DNA of 64,000 bases from Stomorhina lunata (Eukaryota; Arthropoda; Insecta; Diptera; Rhiniidae): the NCBI GenBank assembly GCA_933228675.1, contig OW121742.1, forward strand, positions 39,841,255 to 39,905,254, written 5' to 3'. Of this stretch, positions 41,962 to 53,366 are shown in pieces (position 1 is the first letter of the stretch; each line of letters starts with the position of its first letter). The notes beneath the pieces were generated by a model. That model saw only the letters and a program-made list of their open reading frames with translations. It ran no database searches and was not told the DNA's origin. The translations under genes were made by a program, and so were the position numbers.

Positions 41962-43520
41962 TAATAGGAAATTTTTGAAATTTCCTATAAAAAAAAGAAA
42001 TTTTTGTAAAATTTCCTATAAAAAAGGAAATTTTTGAAAAATTTCCTTTAAAAAAAGGAAATTTTTGAAAAATTTCCTTTAAAAAAAGGAAATTTTTGAA
42101 AAATTTCCTTTAAAAAAAGGAAATTTTTGAAAAATTTCCTTTAAAAAAAGGAAATTTTTGAAAAATTTCCTATAAAAATAGGAAATTTTTGAAAAATTTC
42201 CTATAAAAATAGGAAATTTTTGAAAAATTTCCTATAAAAATAGGAAATTTTTGAAAATTTTCCTATAAAAATAGGAAATTTTTGAAAAATTTCCTATAAA
42301 AATAGGAAATTTTTGAAAAATTTCCTATAAAAATAGGAAATTTTTGAAAAATTTCCTATAAAAATAGGAAATTTTTGAAAAATTTCCTATAAAAATAGGA
42401 AATTTTTGAAAAATTTCCTATAAAAATAGGAAATTTTTGAAAAATTTCCTATAAAAATAGGAAATTTTTGAAAAATTTCCTATAAAAATAGGAAATTTTT
42501 GAAAAATTTCCTATAAAAATAGGAAATTTTTGAAAAATTTCCTATAAAAATAGGAAATTTTTGAAAAATTTCCTATAAAAATAGGAAATTTTTGAAAAAT
42601 TTCCTATAAAAATAGGAAATTTTTGAAAAATTTCCTATAAAAATAGGAAATTTTTGAAAAATTTCCTATAAAAATAGGAAATTTTTGAAAAATTTCCTAT
42701 AAAAATAGGAAATTTTTGAAAAATTTCCTATAAAAATAGGAAATTTTTGAAAAATTTCCTATAAAAATAGGAAATTTTTGAAAAATTTCCTATAAAAATA
42801 GGAAATTTTTGAAAAATTTCCTATAAAAATAGGAAATTTTTGAAAAATTTCCTATAAAAATAGGAAATTTTTGAAAAATTTCCTATAAAAATAGGAAATT
42901 TTTGAAAAATTTCCTATAAAAATAGGAAATTTTTGAAAAATTTCCTATAAAAATAGGAAATTTTTGAAAAATTTCCTATAAAAATAGGAAATTTTTGAAA
43001 AATTTCCTATAAAAATAGGAAATTTTTGAAAAATTTCCTATAAAAATAGGAAATTTTTGAAAAATTTCCTTTAAAAATAGGAAATTTTTGAAAAATTTCC
43101 TATAAAAATAGGAAATTTTTGAAAAATTTCCTATAAAAATAGGAAATTTTTGAAAAATTTCCTATAAAAATAGGAAATTTTTGAAAAATTTCCTATAAAA
43201 ATAGGAAATTTTTGAAAAATTTCCTATAAAAATAGGAAATTTTTGAAAAATTTCCTATAAAAATAGGAAATTTTTGAAAAAATTCCTTAAAAAAATAGGA
43301 AATTTTTTGAAAAATTTCCTTTAAAAAATTTGAAATTTTTGAAAAATTTCCTTTACAAAATAGGACATTTTTGAAAAATTTCCTATAAAAATATAAATAT
43401 AAAAATAGGAAATTTTTGAAAAATTTCCTATAAAAATAAAAAAATTTTTTATAATTTCCTATTGAAAAATAAGTAATTTTTGAAAAATTTTCTATAGAAA
43501 TATAAGAAATTTATGAAAAA
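41962..43520 (+). repeat. Homogeneous 31-bp dyad minisatellite
   Basis: About 48 units. The unit consists of TTTCCTATAAAAATAGGAAA overlapping AAATTTTTGAAAAATTT, both inverted repeats (arms of 8 bp each). From about 42160 to 43290 the units are nearly identical; the first five units (42010-42150) carry CTTTAAAAAAAGG in place of CTATAAAAATAGG; both edges are degenerate. Ends near a short AAAT-type microsatellite (43569-43610). No ORF. Confidence 0.95.
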
Positions 43521-43568
43521 TTTTCAAAGAAATTTTTTCAAAAAAATAGAAAAATAATTATTCCTATA

Positions 43569-43610
43569 GAAAAATGAATAAATAAATAAATAAATAATAA
43601 ATAAATAAAA
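43569..43610. repeat. (AAAT)n microsatellite
   Basis: Run of AATA/AAAT tetranucleotides with one phase change. Confidence 0.9.
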
Positions 43611-43764
43611 AAATATCATCATTTTAGATGAGATATCAATAATATGATTATGCCAAAAAGGTTCAAAGTTCAAAGCGCACAACAAGCCAAAAAGTATGAC
43701 TTTGCTTGGATCTAGTCTTCTTATGAAAATAAATTGAAAAAACTAACTCTATACAAAACAAGTA

Positions 43765-45008
43765 AGAATAGCCATAGTCGGAAAAGCCAGACAACTAAGG
43801 TCAAATATGGGCCAACAATTTAACACTTAAGTCTTAGAGACATACGTATACTCGTATGTCCGTCCTATTTTTTTCAAAATTTCGAGGATTAAATAGATTT
43901 GTCATTTCCGGCTGAGGGTCTGATATGGGAGCAATTGTGGATCAATTTTTACCAAATTTCAGTTATCACTTTATATTTCAAAAATATTTATATGTGCAAA
44001 GTTTTAATAATAAAATGCACTTATATTTAGATTTATAAGCGTGACAACTTTGCTAAAGATCAAACATTATCAAATTTATAGCTTATGATTTAATTGACTT
44101 TGAGTAAATTTCAGTGGCGCCACCTCTCGAATTTTGTTCATACCAACTATAAAACCTTCGTTCATGTGCAACAACTTTGCTTAAGATCATGGCATGATCA
44201 AATACACAGTTTAAGATTTAACTCTTAAGTAATTTTCAGCAGCGCCACCCGACAGAAATTGTTCACACCAACTAAGAAACCTTCGCTGGCTCATGCACTT
44301 TAACTTTGCTACAGATCATAGTTTGATCAAATGCACAGTTTTCGATTTAATTAATTTTGAGAAATTTCCAGTGACGCCACTTGTCGGAAATTAGTCTTAC
44401 CAACTTAAAAACCTTCGCCGGCTTTTCCGCAACATCTTCGCTGAAGAACATAACATGATAAAATGCAAAGTTTACAATTCTATAAAGCACATACAGACAG
44501 ACAAACATTCATTTGTTTAAAAGTAATAACATTACCAATTTGTTCCCCTTTTTATTCCCTAATTTTATAAAAGTTCCATATGCATATTTGGTACTTCTTT
44601 GGTATCAATAGAATTCGGTACATTTTACTAAAATGCAATTAAGATTTTGTTTTTATTCATATTACTTTATGAGATATTTAGTTATAATTTTATCCATTTT
44701 TTACCCATTCAAAAAAGTACCAAATACGTGTTCAATATTTTGTTCACATCTATTGATTGCAGTACAAAGTTCCTTTCTATATTCTTTAGGTCAAAAGATA
44801 AGAGTGGTTTAAAAAATGTACCAAAAACACTACTTTCACCCTCTTTACCCCCTATAGGGTATATTTTCAAAAAAGTACCAAACACCTGTCCGATTATTTT
44901 TATAGTTGTTAAAAGTGTAATTAAAATTTTGTTTATATTTTCTACCTATTACTTTAGGAAATACAACGTTTAAGCTTTTTCCCCCTTTTACCCGTTTTAC
45001 CCCCTTTG
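43765..45008 (-). repeat. Interspersed repeat F1, copy 2 (inverted)
   Basis: Inverted relative of 26915-28250. About three ~131-bp units with GGCGCCAC/AGCGCCAC/GACGCCAC (44114, 44240, 44372) and AACTTTGCT..AGATCA are followed by GACAAACATTCATTTGTTTAA, GGTACTTCTTTGG, AGTACCAAACACCTGTCCG and TTTTTCCCCCTTTTACCC. The outer end begins AAAACAAGTAAGAATAGCCATA, similar to the head of the repeat at 47911. The 108-codon frame at 44647-44973 is a shadow. Confidence 0.72.
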
Positions 45009-45019
45009 TGGCAAAAATA

Positions 45020-46260
45020 AGAAATTTTTATTGAAATTATTTTAAAAAATAAGAAATTTTTATCGAAATGTGTTCAAAAATAAGAAATTTTTTAGAAATA
45101 TTTTTTTTAGAAAAATTCGAATTTTTTCAAAAAATAAGAAATTTTTTGAAAAAATTTTTATAGCAAAATAAGAAATTTTTGCAAATAAATTTTATAGAAA
45201 ATTTGAAATTTGAAAAATTTCTTTTAAGAAAAATAAGAATTTTTTTAATTTCCTTAGATTTTTTTTTTCTAAAAATAAGAAATTTTTGAAAAATATTTAT
45301 TATAGATTTTTTTTAAATATAAATTGTTGAAAAATTTCCATAGACATTTTTTTTAAAAAAAGAAAATTTTGTTATAAAATTTTTTTTTTTTCAAAAATAT
45401 TTTTTTTAAATTTCGTATAGAAAAATAGGAAATTAAAAAAAAAAATTCTTAAAAAAATAAGAAATTTTTGAAAATTTCCACTTTTCAAATTTTTTAAAAA
45501 TTTCCATTGATTTTTTTTTTAAATAAGAAATATATTTAATTTAAAAAAAATTTAATTGTTTTTTTTTCAAAAAATAATAAATTTTTAAAAACTTTGTTAT
45601 AGCAATATAAGAATTTTTTGAATAATTTTTATAGAAAGATAAGAAAATTTTGAAAAATTTCTTTTAAGAAAAATTACAAATTTTTGAAAAATTTCCATAC
45701 GAAATTATTTAAAAAATAAATTTTTTTAAAAATATTTTTTACAAAAAAAGTAGATTTTTTATAAATTAGATTATTTTTAAATTAGATTTTTTTTAAATAG
45801 GAAATGTTTCAAAACTTTGCTATAGAAAAATAAGAAATTTTTAAAGAATTTCTATAGAATTTTTATTGAAAAATAAGAAATTTTTGTTATAATAAAATAG
45901 AATTTTTTTAAAACAAAAAAAATTTTTTTAAATTTCCTATTGCAAAATAAAAAATTTTTGCAATATTTTCTGTAGCCAAGTAAGATTTTTTTTTTTAAAT
46001 TACCTAAAGAAAAAAAAAAAATACATTTTTGAAAAATTTCCTAGAATTTTTTAAAAAATAGAAAAAATTTGTTAAAGAAAAAATTTTAATTTTTTTTTTC
46101 CAAAAAATTAGAAAGTTTTAAAATTAGAAAGTTAGAAAAATAAGAAATTTTTGAAAAATTTTGTATGAAAAAATAAGAAATTTTTTAAAGTTTTCTTAAA
46201 AAAAATGAGAAATCTTTGAAATTTTTTATGAAGAAAAAAATGTTAAATATTAAAAATAAC
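45020..46260 (+). repeat. Degenerate 31-bp family array (AATAAGAAATTTTTG type)
   Basis: Many imperfect units of AATAAGAAATTTTTGAAAAA with poly-T/poly-A interruptions. The AATAAG variant is the one that dominates the array at 58620-59950, on the opposite strand. Old and diverged. Confidence 0.7.
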
Positions 46261-47780
46261 AAATATTTATATAAAAAATTATTAATTTCTTTTGTTTTTT
46301 CTTTTTAGGTAAGTCAACATCATTAAAAATATATTATGAGTAAGTAAGAAATTGACGAATTTTTTGTATAAATTTTGTATTAAGAATGTTCCAGAGTACT
46401 CGAAGGATCACGAAGAAATTCGATGTTTACAAATTGAAATCCTAAGTCATTTGTCACTTTTCTTACCACAAAAAGTCTGATAAGTAACGGATTTATGACT
46501 TCAATAATAAGAGTCCTAAATACCTTCATTTTTGGATTGTAATAAGGTCTTAATTATTTCTATAAAATATTCTTTCATAGGATATACTACATCCTGACAC
46601 TTTAAATGATACAAAGGGGTTACATTATTGAGTTCCTCATTTGATACTCTTTTGACTACAAAGAGTCAGAAAAATGGCGATTTACTTTTTCTTAAAGAAA
46701 ATTTAATTTAGCTTTTGGTAAAAATTAGGAAATATGATGGATTGAATTTTTAAAGCCCCAAACCATCTCTTATGTAGAAATGAAATAAATTTACTTTAAA
46801 GAAATTTATATTAATCAGTTCTTAAGTTTTCATATCTCAAAACTCTACACTTGTGTCCTAAATTTGTCCATTGTTCGTGAAAGTGCCACTAAATCTTTGA
46901 CCTATTTCTAGTAAATCGAAAATTAGTTCTTTATGTAAAACTAGAGCTCTCTTAAAAATTTAGTGCCCTAGTCTCTTTATCTGTATCTCTCTATTTGCTT
47001 CTTTTGCTGTTTGAGCTGTAATATTTCATATGTAATATTTGTATGTATTTTCGTTTGAGTTTGCTCTTTGACCTTAATTTTTTCACAAAAATATCAAAGT
47101 ACAATCGAATAAAATTTCCACACTTTAAGTATTGCAATGCGAACTTACAGAAAGACAAACTTACAGACATATATGTATACAATAATCATGAGAAATTGAC
47201 ATATTTACACGTAGTAAAAATATTTATTTATTCTGGTAAAAAATAGGCGCCAGCCATATTTACAAGTAGAATTGAGAATTGTTAAGGAAACTAAAGTGGA
47301 GAGATGTTCTAAACGAAGTAGATTGAAATCTTGTAAAATAAATGTCTTAGCAAGTAAATGTCTTGAAATGTCAATATCTAAATAAAACTCTTGATTTTCA
47401 AGGATATTTTTGATTATCCTGAGAGAAGATTTCTCTAGAAATGATAACATTTTTTTTTTAAATTTATTTAAGGAAATCTAATTAGTTTTCCATCGATTTA
47501 TTACATGCGTATTAATTTAACGAGTCTATTTCATGTATGTTTTAATTTTTCATATATTTTCCAACATTTGCTTATCCCTTTTAAAACTGTTTCTAATTGT
47601 GTTATTCAATTTAGTTTTATTATTAAAATTAATCGAAAAATTTGTTTAACACTCGAATCAATCAAAAATCTATTTACTTAGTACTTGACTCTTAAATACA
47701 TACCCTACATCAAGCATAAGCCATCATAGCTTTATCAACCTACTCAGTACTCAAATTTAGAAAAAAAGCCTTATTATATA
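46261..47780. other. Intergenic DNA, no gene seen
   Basis: Nothing recognised. Small open frames on both strands are low-complexity and overlapping. TATACAGTCACTCAAATTAC at 47777 resembles a Tc1-type terminus but has no partner. Confidence 0.45.
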
Positions 47781-48244
47781 CAGTCACTCAAATTACTGTC
47801 CCAATGTTTTCAAGTTCTTTACGAATATGAGTGTAACAATGAAACTGTTGGCAAAATCTCTCTGATATTTATATTGATATGTATAATGGACTTGTGTTGA
47901 CAACTATAATTAAAACAAGTAAGAGTGTTATATTCGGCTGTGCCGAATCTTATATACCCACCATCAAGTTGTGTTAAATTTAGAAACATATCAAGGGTGC
48001 AGCTAATTCAAAATCTGCACCAAAACTGGAAAAATCGCTAAGCTATTTGGTATTGTTGATAAAACCTTTGGACTAAATTAGGTTTCCATAGCTTTATAGT
48101 TCAACATTCAAAAATATTTTAGTGGTTTCCCCAGTATTTACTTTGATCAAAATTCGGTCTCATAACCAGGTATAGTTTTACATTAATAAGTTGTTAAATA
48201 CTTTTCGTTGTGATTAATATGTAGTTAGGCTAAACACGTTAATA

Positions 48245-49483
48245 TCGGGTGTTTTTTATTGAGGTATAGAACTTTAAGTTGGCATCACTTTTTTAACTGG
48301 CGGCCATTTTGTCAGCTGTCAAGTGATTAATATTTAGTTTGGTTTGCCATTTCATCATGAACAGGTTGACAAAAGAACAACGCTTGCAAATCGTGCAAAT
48401 TTATTTCGAAAATAATGGTTCAGTTCGCGAAGTTTACCGCAAGCTCCGTCCATTTTATGGTCGACATAATCGTCCATCAGAGCAATTAATTCGGTTAACC
48501 ATGGATCGTTTTCGCACTACGTTTACTCTATGTGATAATACGCATCCGCAGCGACGTCGAACAGTGCGCACCGAAGAAACAATTGCCGCTGTAGAGCAAA
48601 GTGTTGAAGAGGACCCGAATGAATCGATTCGCCACCGTGCACAGCAATTGGAGCTTTGTCCATCAACTTTATGGAAGATTTTGCGCAAAGATCTTGGCTT
48701 GCGACCTTACAAGATCCAGCTTGTGCAAGAATTAAAGCCGCGAGACCATGCAATGCGTCGTGATTTTGGTGTATGGGCCGAAAATGAGATTGATCTCGAT
48801 GCTGATTTTCATCGCAAAATTTTGTTCAGTGATGAGGCTCATTTTTGGTTGAATGGCTACGTCAACAAGCAAAATTGCCGCATTTGCCGCTCTATGGGCT
48901 GGTGGAGTCATTGGGCCATACTTCTTCCGAAATAATGCTGGAGAGTCAGTTACCATAAATGGAGACCGGTATAGAGCCATGATAACCGACTATTTTGTTC
49001 CCCAATTGGATGGCATGAATGTGGATGAGTTGTGGTTCCAACAACACGGCGCTACATGCCACACAGCGCACGTCACAATTGATTTATTGAAGGAAACATT
49101 CGATGAGCGCATAATTTCGCGGAATGGACCTGTCAATTGGCCACCAAGATCGTGCGATTTGACACCACTGGATTATTTTCTTTGGGGATGTGTGAAGTCG
49201 CTCGTCTACGCCAACAAACCAGAAACGTTAGGGGACTTGGAAGCCAACATTCGTGGCGTTATTGCCAACATACGGCCCCATATGCTCGAAAAAGTAGTTG
49301 AAAATTGGACCTGTAGAATTGGCTTTATTCGAGCCAGCCGCGGCGGCCACATGCCCGAAATCATATTTAAACATTAATGGCATAAAATTATCCTTCCAAT
49401 AAAGCCAAATTGATGGACATTAAAACGATTTTCTTGTGTTTTATTTCAATTCGAAGTTCTATACCTCTAAAAAAAACACATAC
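48245..49483 (+). mobile_element. DD41D (rosa-type) Tc1/mariner element, copy 1
   Basis: About 1.24 kb with inverted ends: left GTGTTTTTTATTGAGGTATA then GAACTT, right (reverse complement) GTGTTTTTTTTAGAGGTATA then GAACTT, 24 of 26 matching. TA occurs at the expected place on both sides (48243-48244, 49484-49485). It carries one disrupted transposase gene. Confidence 0.85.
48357..49377 (+). pseudogene. DD41D transposase pseudogene (copy 1)
   Basis: Start chosen at the ATG of MNRLTKEQRLQIV, in agreement with related transposases; an upstream in-frame ATG adds only six residues. The N-terminal half has helix-turn-helix DNA-binding segments and a GRHNRPSEQ stretch; the first catalytic Asp is in FSDEAHFWLNG. 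After NKQNCRI an internal deletion with frameshift removes the conserved MHPQRVTVWCG-type segment, and the second frame resumes at WAGGVIGPYFF. The expected second catalytic Asp is His (WFQQHGATCHTA, GAC to CAC). The third Asp in SCDLTPLDYFLWG is 41 residues further, the spacing that defines DD41D. The C-terminus RGGHMPEIIFKH is intact. Inactive on two counts. Confidence 0.92.
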
Positions 49484-51096
49484 TAGTAATACGACAGGTC
49501 CATATATTTCGTTATGAGTTCCTAATGCATTCATCATATATAAAGTCTGGGCTGAACATTGATTGATGCCTATATAATTTCATAGGTGCAATCTTAATAT
49601 AATGAATGTACCTCCAGATCTTTTTGATTGTAGATATAAAAAGGGGATGTTATATATATAAGAATTATAGCCAAATGTTGACCGATTATAACAAAATTTT
49701 ACGCACTGGCTGGTATATATAGAGAGCTTATTCTTGCAATTTAGTGACCATAGCTATCATAGTTTCTAATTTAATAGCTTTTAACTGGCCTTTGCTAAAA
49801 TTTTTGGTTTCCGTGAGTGTTTTTCACATGAAAGCTAAAGTCAAATATGGACTGATTCCTATAAAATTTGATAAACTTATCAAAAATTGCATAAAACTTC
49901 CCTATTTTAAATTTAATCGTCATAGCTATTACAATTGTATTCAATTTATCAGCATTAATGTGTTTCCCGGGGCGGGGTTATATGGGAGCTCTAACTAAAT
50001 TTGAACCGATTTTGTCCATTTTCAACACACATCTTTTTCAAGATATCCAAAATACTTTTGTAAAATTTTGTCCCTCTAGCTCTTTTCGTTAAGGCGCTAT
50101 CGTGCTTTTATCTGACGGACAGACGGACATAAACAACCTTTTCTTTATGTATTTTTGTGTTTCCATAAGTTTTTTATATGGGAGCTATGGTCAAATGGTG
50201 ACCGATTGTGACGAAATTTTGCACACTGGCTGGCATTGACATAAGACTTCCTTGTGCTTAATTTAGTCTTACTAGCTCTTGTAGTTAAGGAGCTATCACG
50301 ATTTTATCTGACGGACAGACGGACATAAATCCCCTTTTCTTTTTGAAGTTTTGTGTTTTCGTAAGTTTTTTATATGGGAGCTAGGTCAAATAGTGACCGA
50401 TTGTGACAAAATTTTGCACACTGGCTGGCATTGATATAAGACTTTCTTGTGCCAAATTTAGTGGTTATATCTGTTATACTTTTAGATTTATTGGCATTTA
50501 AGTGTATTTTGGGTGAAATTTAGCCTGTTTTCGTAAGTTTTTTGTATGGGAGCTATGGCTAAATGTGAACCGATTTCGATGAAATTTTATATGCTGCCTA
50601 GTGCTTATCTAAAACTTCTAGATACCAAATTTTGTCATCATAACTGTCATAATTTGTCATTTATTAGCAAATAAGCGATTAGCCTAGACGAGGTTATACG
50701 GGAGCTATGGCCAAATGCTAACCGATTTTGCCCAATTTCAATACCAAAATTTTCTCATAGATAAAGAATGTTTTTGCTAAGTTTCAGTTAGCTAGCTCTT
50801 TTCGTTTAGACGTTATCGTGATTTCAACAGACACACAGACGGACAGACAGACGGACATAGCTCTATCGTCTTAGAATTTCATAAGGATTCAGAATATATA
50901 TCGTTTTTGATTTTTGAACCAATATTAAGGAAATTACAAACGGAATGACAATCTCAATATACCCCCCATTCTTTTTGATGGTGGGTATAAAAACATCATT
51001 GTGATATCGTTAAAAAAATTGAACTAAAGGCAAATTTTTATTGGGACGGTTTTTTGACTTTCGATTTATTTACACATTTAATGTTATTATTTTTAT

Positions 51097-51320
51097 TTAA
51101 TATTTATTCACCATAACAACAGCTTCTATACGACTCGACATACTCTCTATTAAATGTTTACAATCACTTGGAACAATGCCCTCAGTTGATCTAAATTACC
51201 AGGGATTCCGACAACATATCTGTTAAGAACGCCACAGAGGTGCGCGATGGGATTAAGATCGGGTGACTGTGGCGGCCAGAAAAGGACTTTGTACCTGTTG
51301 TCATTAAGCCATTTTTATGT
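51097..51320 (-). pseudogene. Tc1-family (DD34E) transposase C-terminal relic
   Basis: On the minus strand the translation reads FWPPQSPDLNPIAHLCGVL and, after a frameshift near 51165, LIESMSSRIEAVVMVNKY and a stop. This is the conserved end of Tc1 transposases, in which NPIEHLW supplies the catalytic Glu; here Glu is Ala. The N-terminal two-thirds is missing, cut where the DD41D relic begins (about 51410). A possible terminal region with CCGTCCCAATAAAAATTT lies downstream (51030-51050). Confidence 0.85.
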
Positions 51321-51415
51321 TAGTTTGGCGGTGTTTTACACTCATATTATCATACCATCATATAAAGAACTTAAAAACATTTTGACAGTAATTTCGGTTA
51401 TCGGTTTATATTTAC

Positions 51416-51983
51416 AAAATATTTGGCTTCGTCAATAGGAAGAATTGTCGCATTCACGAGAAGCAAATGCATCCTCAACGTGTCACTGTGCGGTTTTTGG
51501 GCTGGAGGAATCATTGGATCTTTTTTATGCAAATGAGGAAGGTCAAGCGCAAAAAGTCGAATGTTGTTCGGTATCGTGAAATGAAAACCAGTTTTTTGCC
51601 TATAATTGAAGAAACGAATGTGGAGTGCTGTGGAGGTCTTCAACAAGACGGCGCCACATGTCATACAGCCAGAGAAACAATTCAATTGCTACATCAGTCA
51701 TTTCCCGGTCGTGTTATTTCGCATTTTGGAGACCACAATTGGCCGCCTAGATCGTGCGATTTAACACCTTTAGATTTTTTTCTTTGGGGTTTCTTGAAGT
51801 CGATGGTTTACGCGAATAAGCCGACGACGACTCAAGCCTTAAAAGAGGAAATTGAGCGCTGCATTGCATGAAATACCGCAGCATTTATGCAAAAAGGTCA
51901 TTGAAAATTTCAAAAAAAAAAGATCGCGTGTGTGCCAGCAAAGCCGCGGCGGTCATCTGCACGATATCTTGTTCCATACATAA
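51416..51983 (+). pseudogene. DD41D transposase relic (copy 2, 5'-truncated)
   Basis: Starts within the catalytic domain at FVNRKNCRI, runs through MHPQRVTV, is out of frame over about 110 bases (51490-51580), then continues with a normal second Asp in LQQDGATCHTA, third Asp in SCDLTPLDFFLWG (41-residue spacing), and after a further frameshift near 51868 ends RGGHLHDILFHT and TAA. The right terminus, reverse complemented, is AAAGGGTGTCCCAACTAG at about 52063-52082, next to TA. The 5' end, DNA-binding domain and first Asp are lost. Confidence 0.88.
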
Positions 51984-52089
51984 CCTCATTCTTTCTACTT
52001 TATGATATCACAAAGTTTCTCGATTTTTTTTTTCAATATCTGTGTTTTATTTAAAATTTAAAAATTGCGTTCTAGTTGGGACACCCTTT

Positions 52090-52525
52090 ATATAACTTGA
52101 AATTTACCCTAAAGAATAATACTCTCGGAATTAGGTTTATTAAAGCTACAACTGTTGATTTGATGTGAAATTCGGTAAGAAATTTAGAAAAAGTTCTAAA
52201 TTGTCACACATGATTAAGTTTTAAAGAAAAAATGTACAAAACTACGATTTTAACCATCTTAGGCCCTACGATATCCGTGTTTTTTGACGATACAAGATTT
52301 ATATATTGCTCGAAATTTGCCCTAAACAATAATACTCTCGGAATTAGGTTTTTTTAAGCTCAACTGTTGATTTCATATGAAATTCGGGAAGAAATTTTCG
52401 GAAAAGTTCTTAATTGCTATCACAGATCATTAAGTTTGAAAGACCAAAAAGGATAGCTATGATTTCAACCATCTCAGGCCCGACGATATTCGAGATTTCT
52501 GATGATACAAGTTTGTATATAGAAC
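52090..52525. repeat. ~213-bp tandem duplication, two units
   Basis: GAAATTT(A/G)CCCTAAA followed by AATAATACTCTCGGAATTAG occurs at 52099 and 52312, and both units continue with CAACTGTTGATTT, AAGTTCT..ATTG, and ACGATATTCG/ACGATATCCG. Diverged by several percent. Confidence 0.8.
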
Positions 52526-53366
52526 CCCTACTGCTCTGTCGATCCTTGCCTATCGTTGGCCTATATCTAAAATGGCTTATACCTATTTTATATTAGCAAA
52601 CTTTTAGTTTTGTGCAACTAAACCCTCCACCCTCCTAAACCCACAAATCAGAGACATTTGAAAAATTATTTAAAATCCCATTAAAAAAATTTTAAAGAAT
52701 GTGCAGGAAATGTGGTACACCTCACGCTGGTAATGTGTTTGAGTGTACCATTTTATATTTTGTTAGATTTTTACAGGTGAATATTAAATGTGGAGGTACA
52801 AACACGCCTCTTGCGCTCATGCAAGTTATTCTGGTATTTTCCGGCAACGATAAAGTTATTGTACCATATACCAACATAATATCTTTTATATTTTGTTATT
52901 AATCGAAAAATTGAACACATCCGTGTTAGAAATGTTAACATTGGTATTAATATGAGATCGTATGCTTTAATTTTTTTTTTTATTAATTTTTAGTGAATTT
53001 TTTTCTGAAATTACAATCTTACGGTCTTATGTTAAAAAAATCTTAAATATTGCTTAAAGAACACGTTAGTTACCAAATACTTTAAAGCTAACAAACGATT
53101 GTTAAAAAATAGTATCCAAAAATAGTTCTTTAACTAATGAATACGTCAAGTGAATTTTACATGTTAATGCTGGCAACATCGTCATTCTCTCTTGTCTCTT
53201 TATAGTTAAATATACAAAACAACGAATTAATTATTCATTGTTTCCTCCGGGTAGTCGAATTTCTAAATAATGTTTTGTATGCTTTTAATATAAAATAACA
53301 TTTTTCTTCTTTTCTTAATGTAAAATTATGTTTATGTTATATAAAAGCATAAACTAAACATATTTA
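52526..53366. other. Intergenic DNA, no gene seen
   Basis: Contains a short R2-type phrase (AATGTGGTACACCTCACGCT and GGTAATGTG at 52709-52737). No gene. Confidence 0.45.

Larger units (their letters stand above)
47911..50992 (+). mobile_element. DINE-1/mini-me-like interspersed repeat, split by a DD41D insertion
   Basis: The left end AAAACAAGTAAGAGTG is followed by the palindrome ATTCGGC-TGT-GCCGAAT (47932-47948) and TATACCCACCATCAA (47953-47967). The right end holds its exact reverse complement TTGATGGTGGGTATA (50975-50989). Between are degenerate ~190-bp units with TATGGGAGCTATGG, GACCGATTGTGACGAAATTT and GACGGACAGACGGACAT, the GTCY-type proto-microsatellite described for mini-me/DINE-1 elements of Diptera. 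The DD41D element at 48245-49483 lies inside. Non-coding; the Helitron-class assignment is from family resemblance. Confidence 0.6.

Noticed and set aside
41962..43520. CRISPR-like array
   Set aside because: The repeats are contiguous with no unique spacers and the DNA is from an animal; this is a minisatellite.
47777..47830. Tc1-like terminus TATACAGTCACTCAAATTAC
   Set aside because: No matching inverted end was found nearby, so an element cannot be delimited.
48455..48980. Minus-strand frames opposite the DD41D transposase
   Set aside because: Antisense shadows of a real coding frame.
51398..51685. 95-codon minus-strand frame
   Set aside because: Shadow of the DD41D relic on the plus strand, whose conserved motifs are clear.
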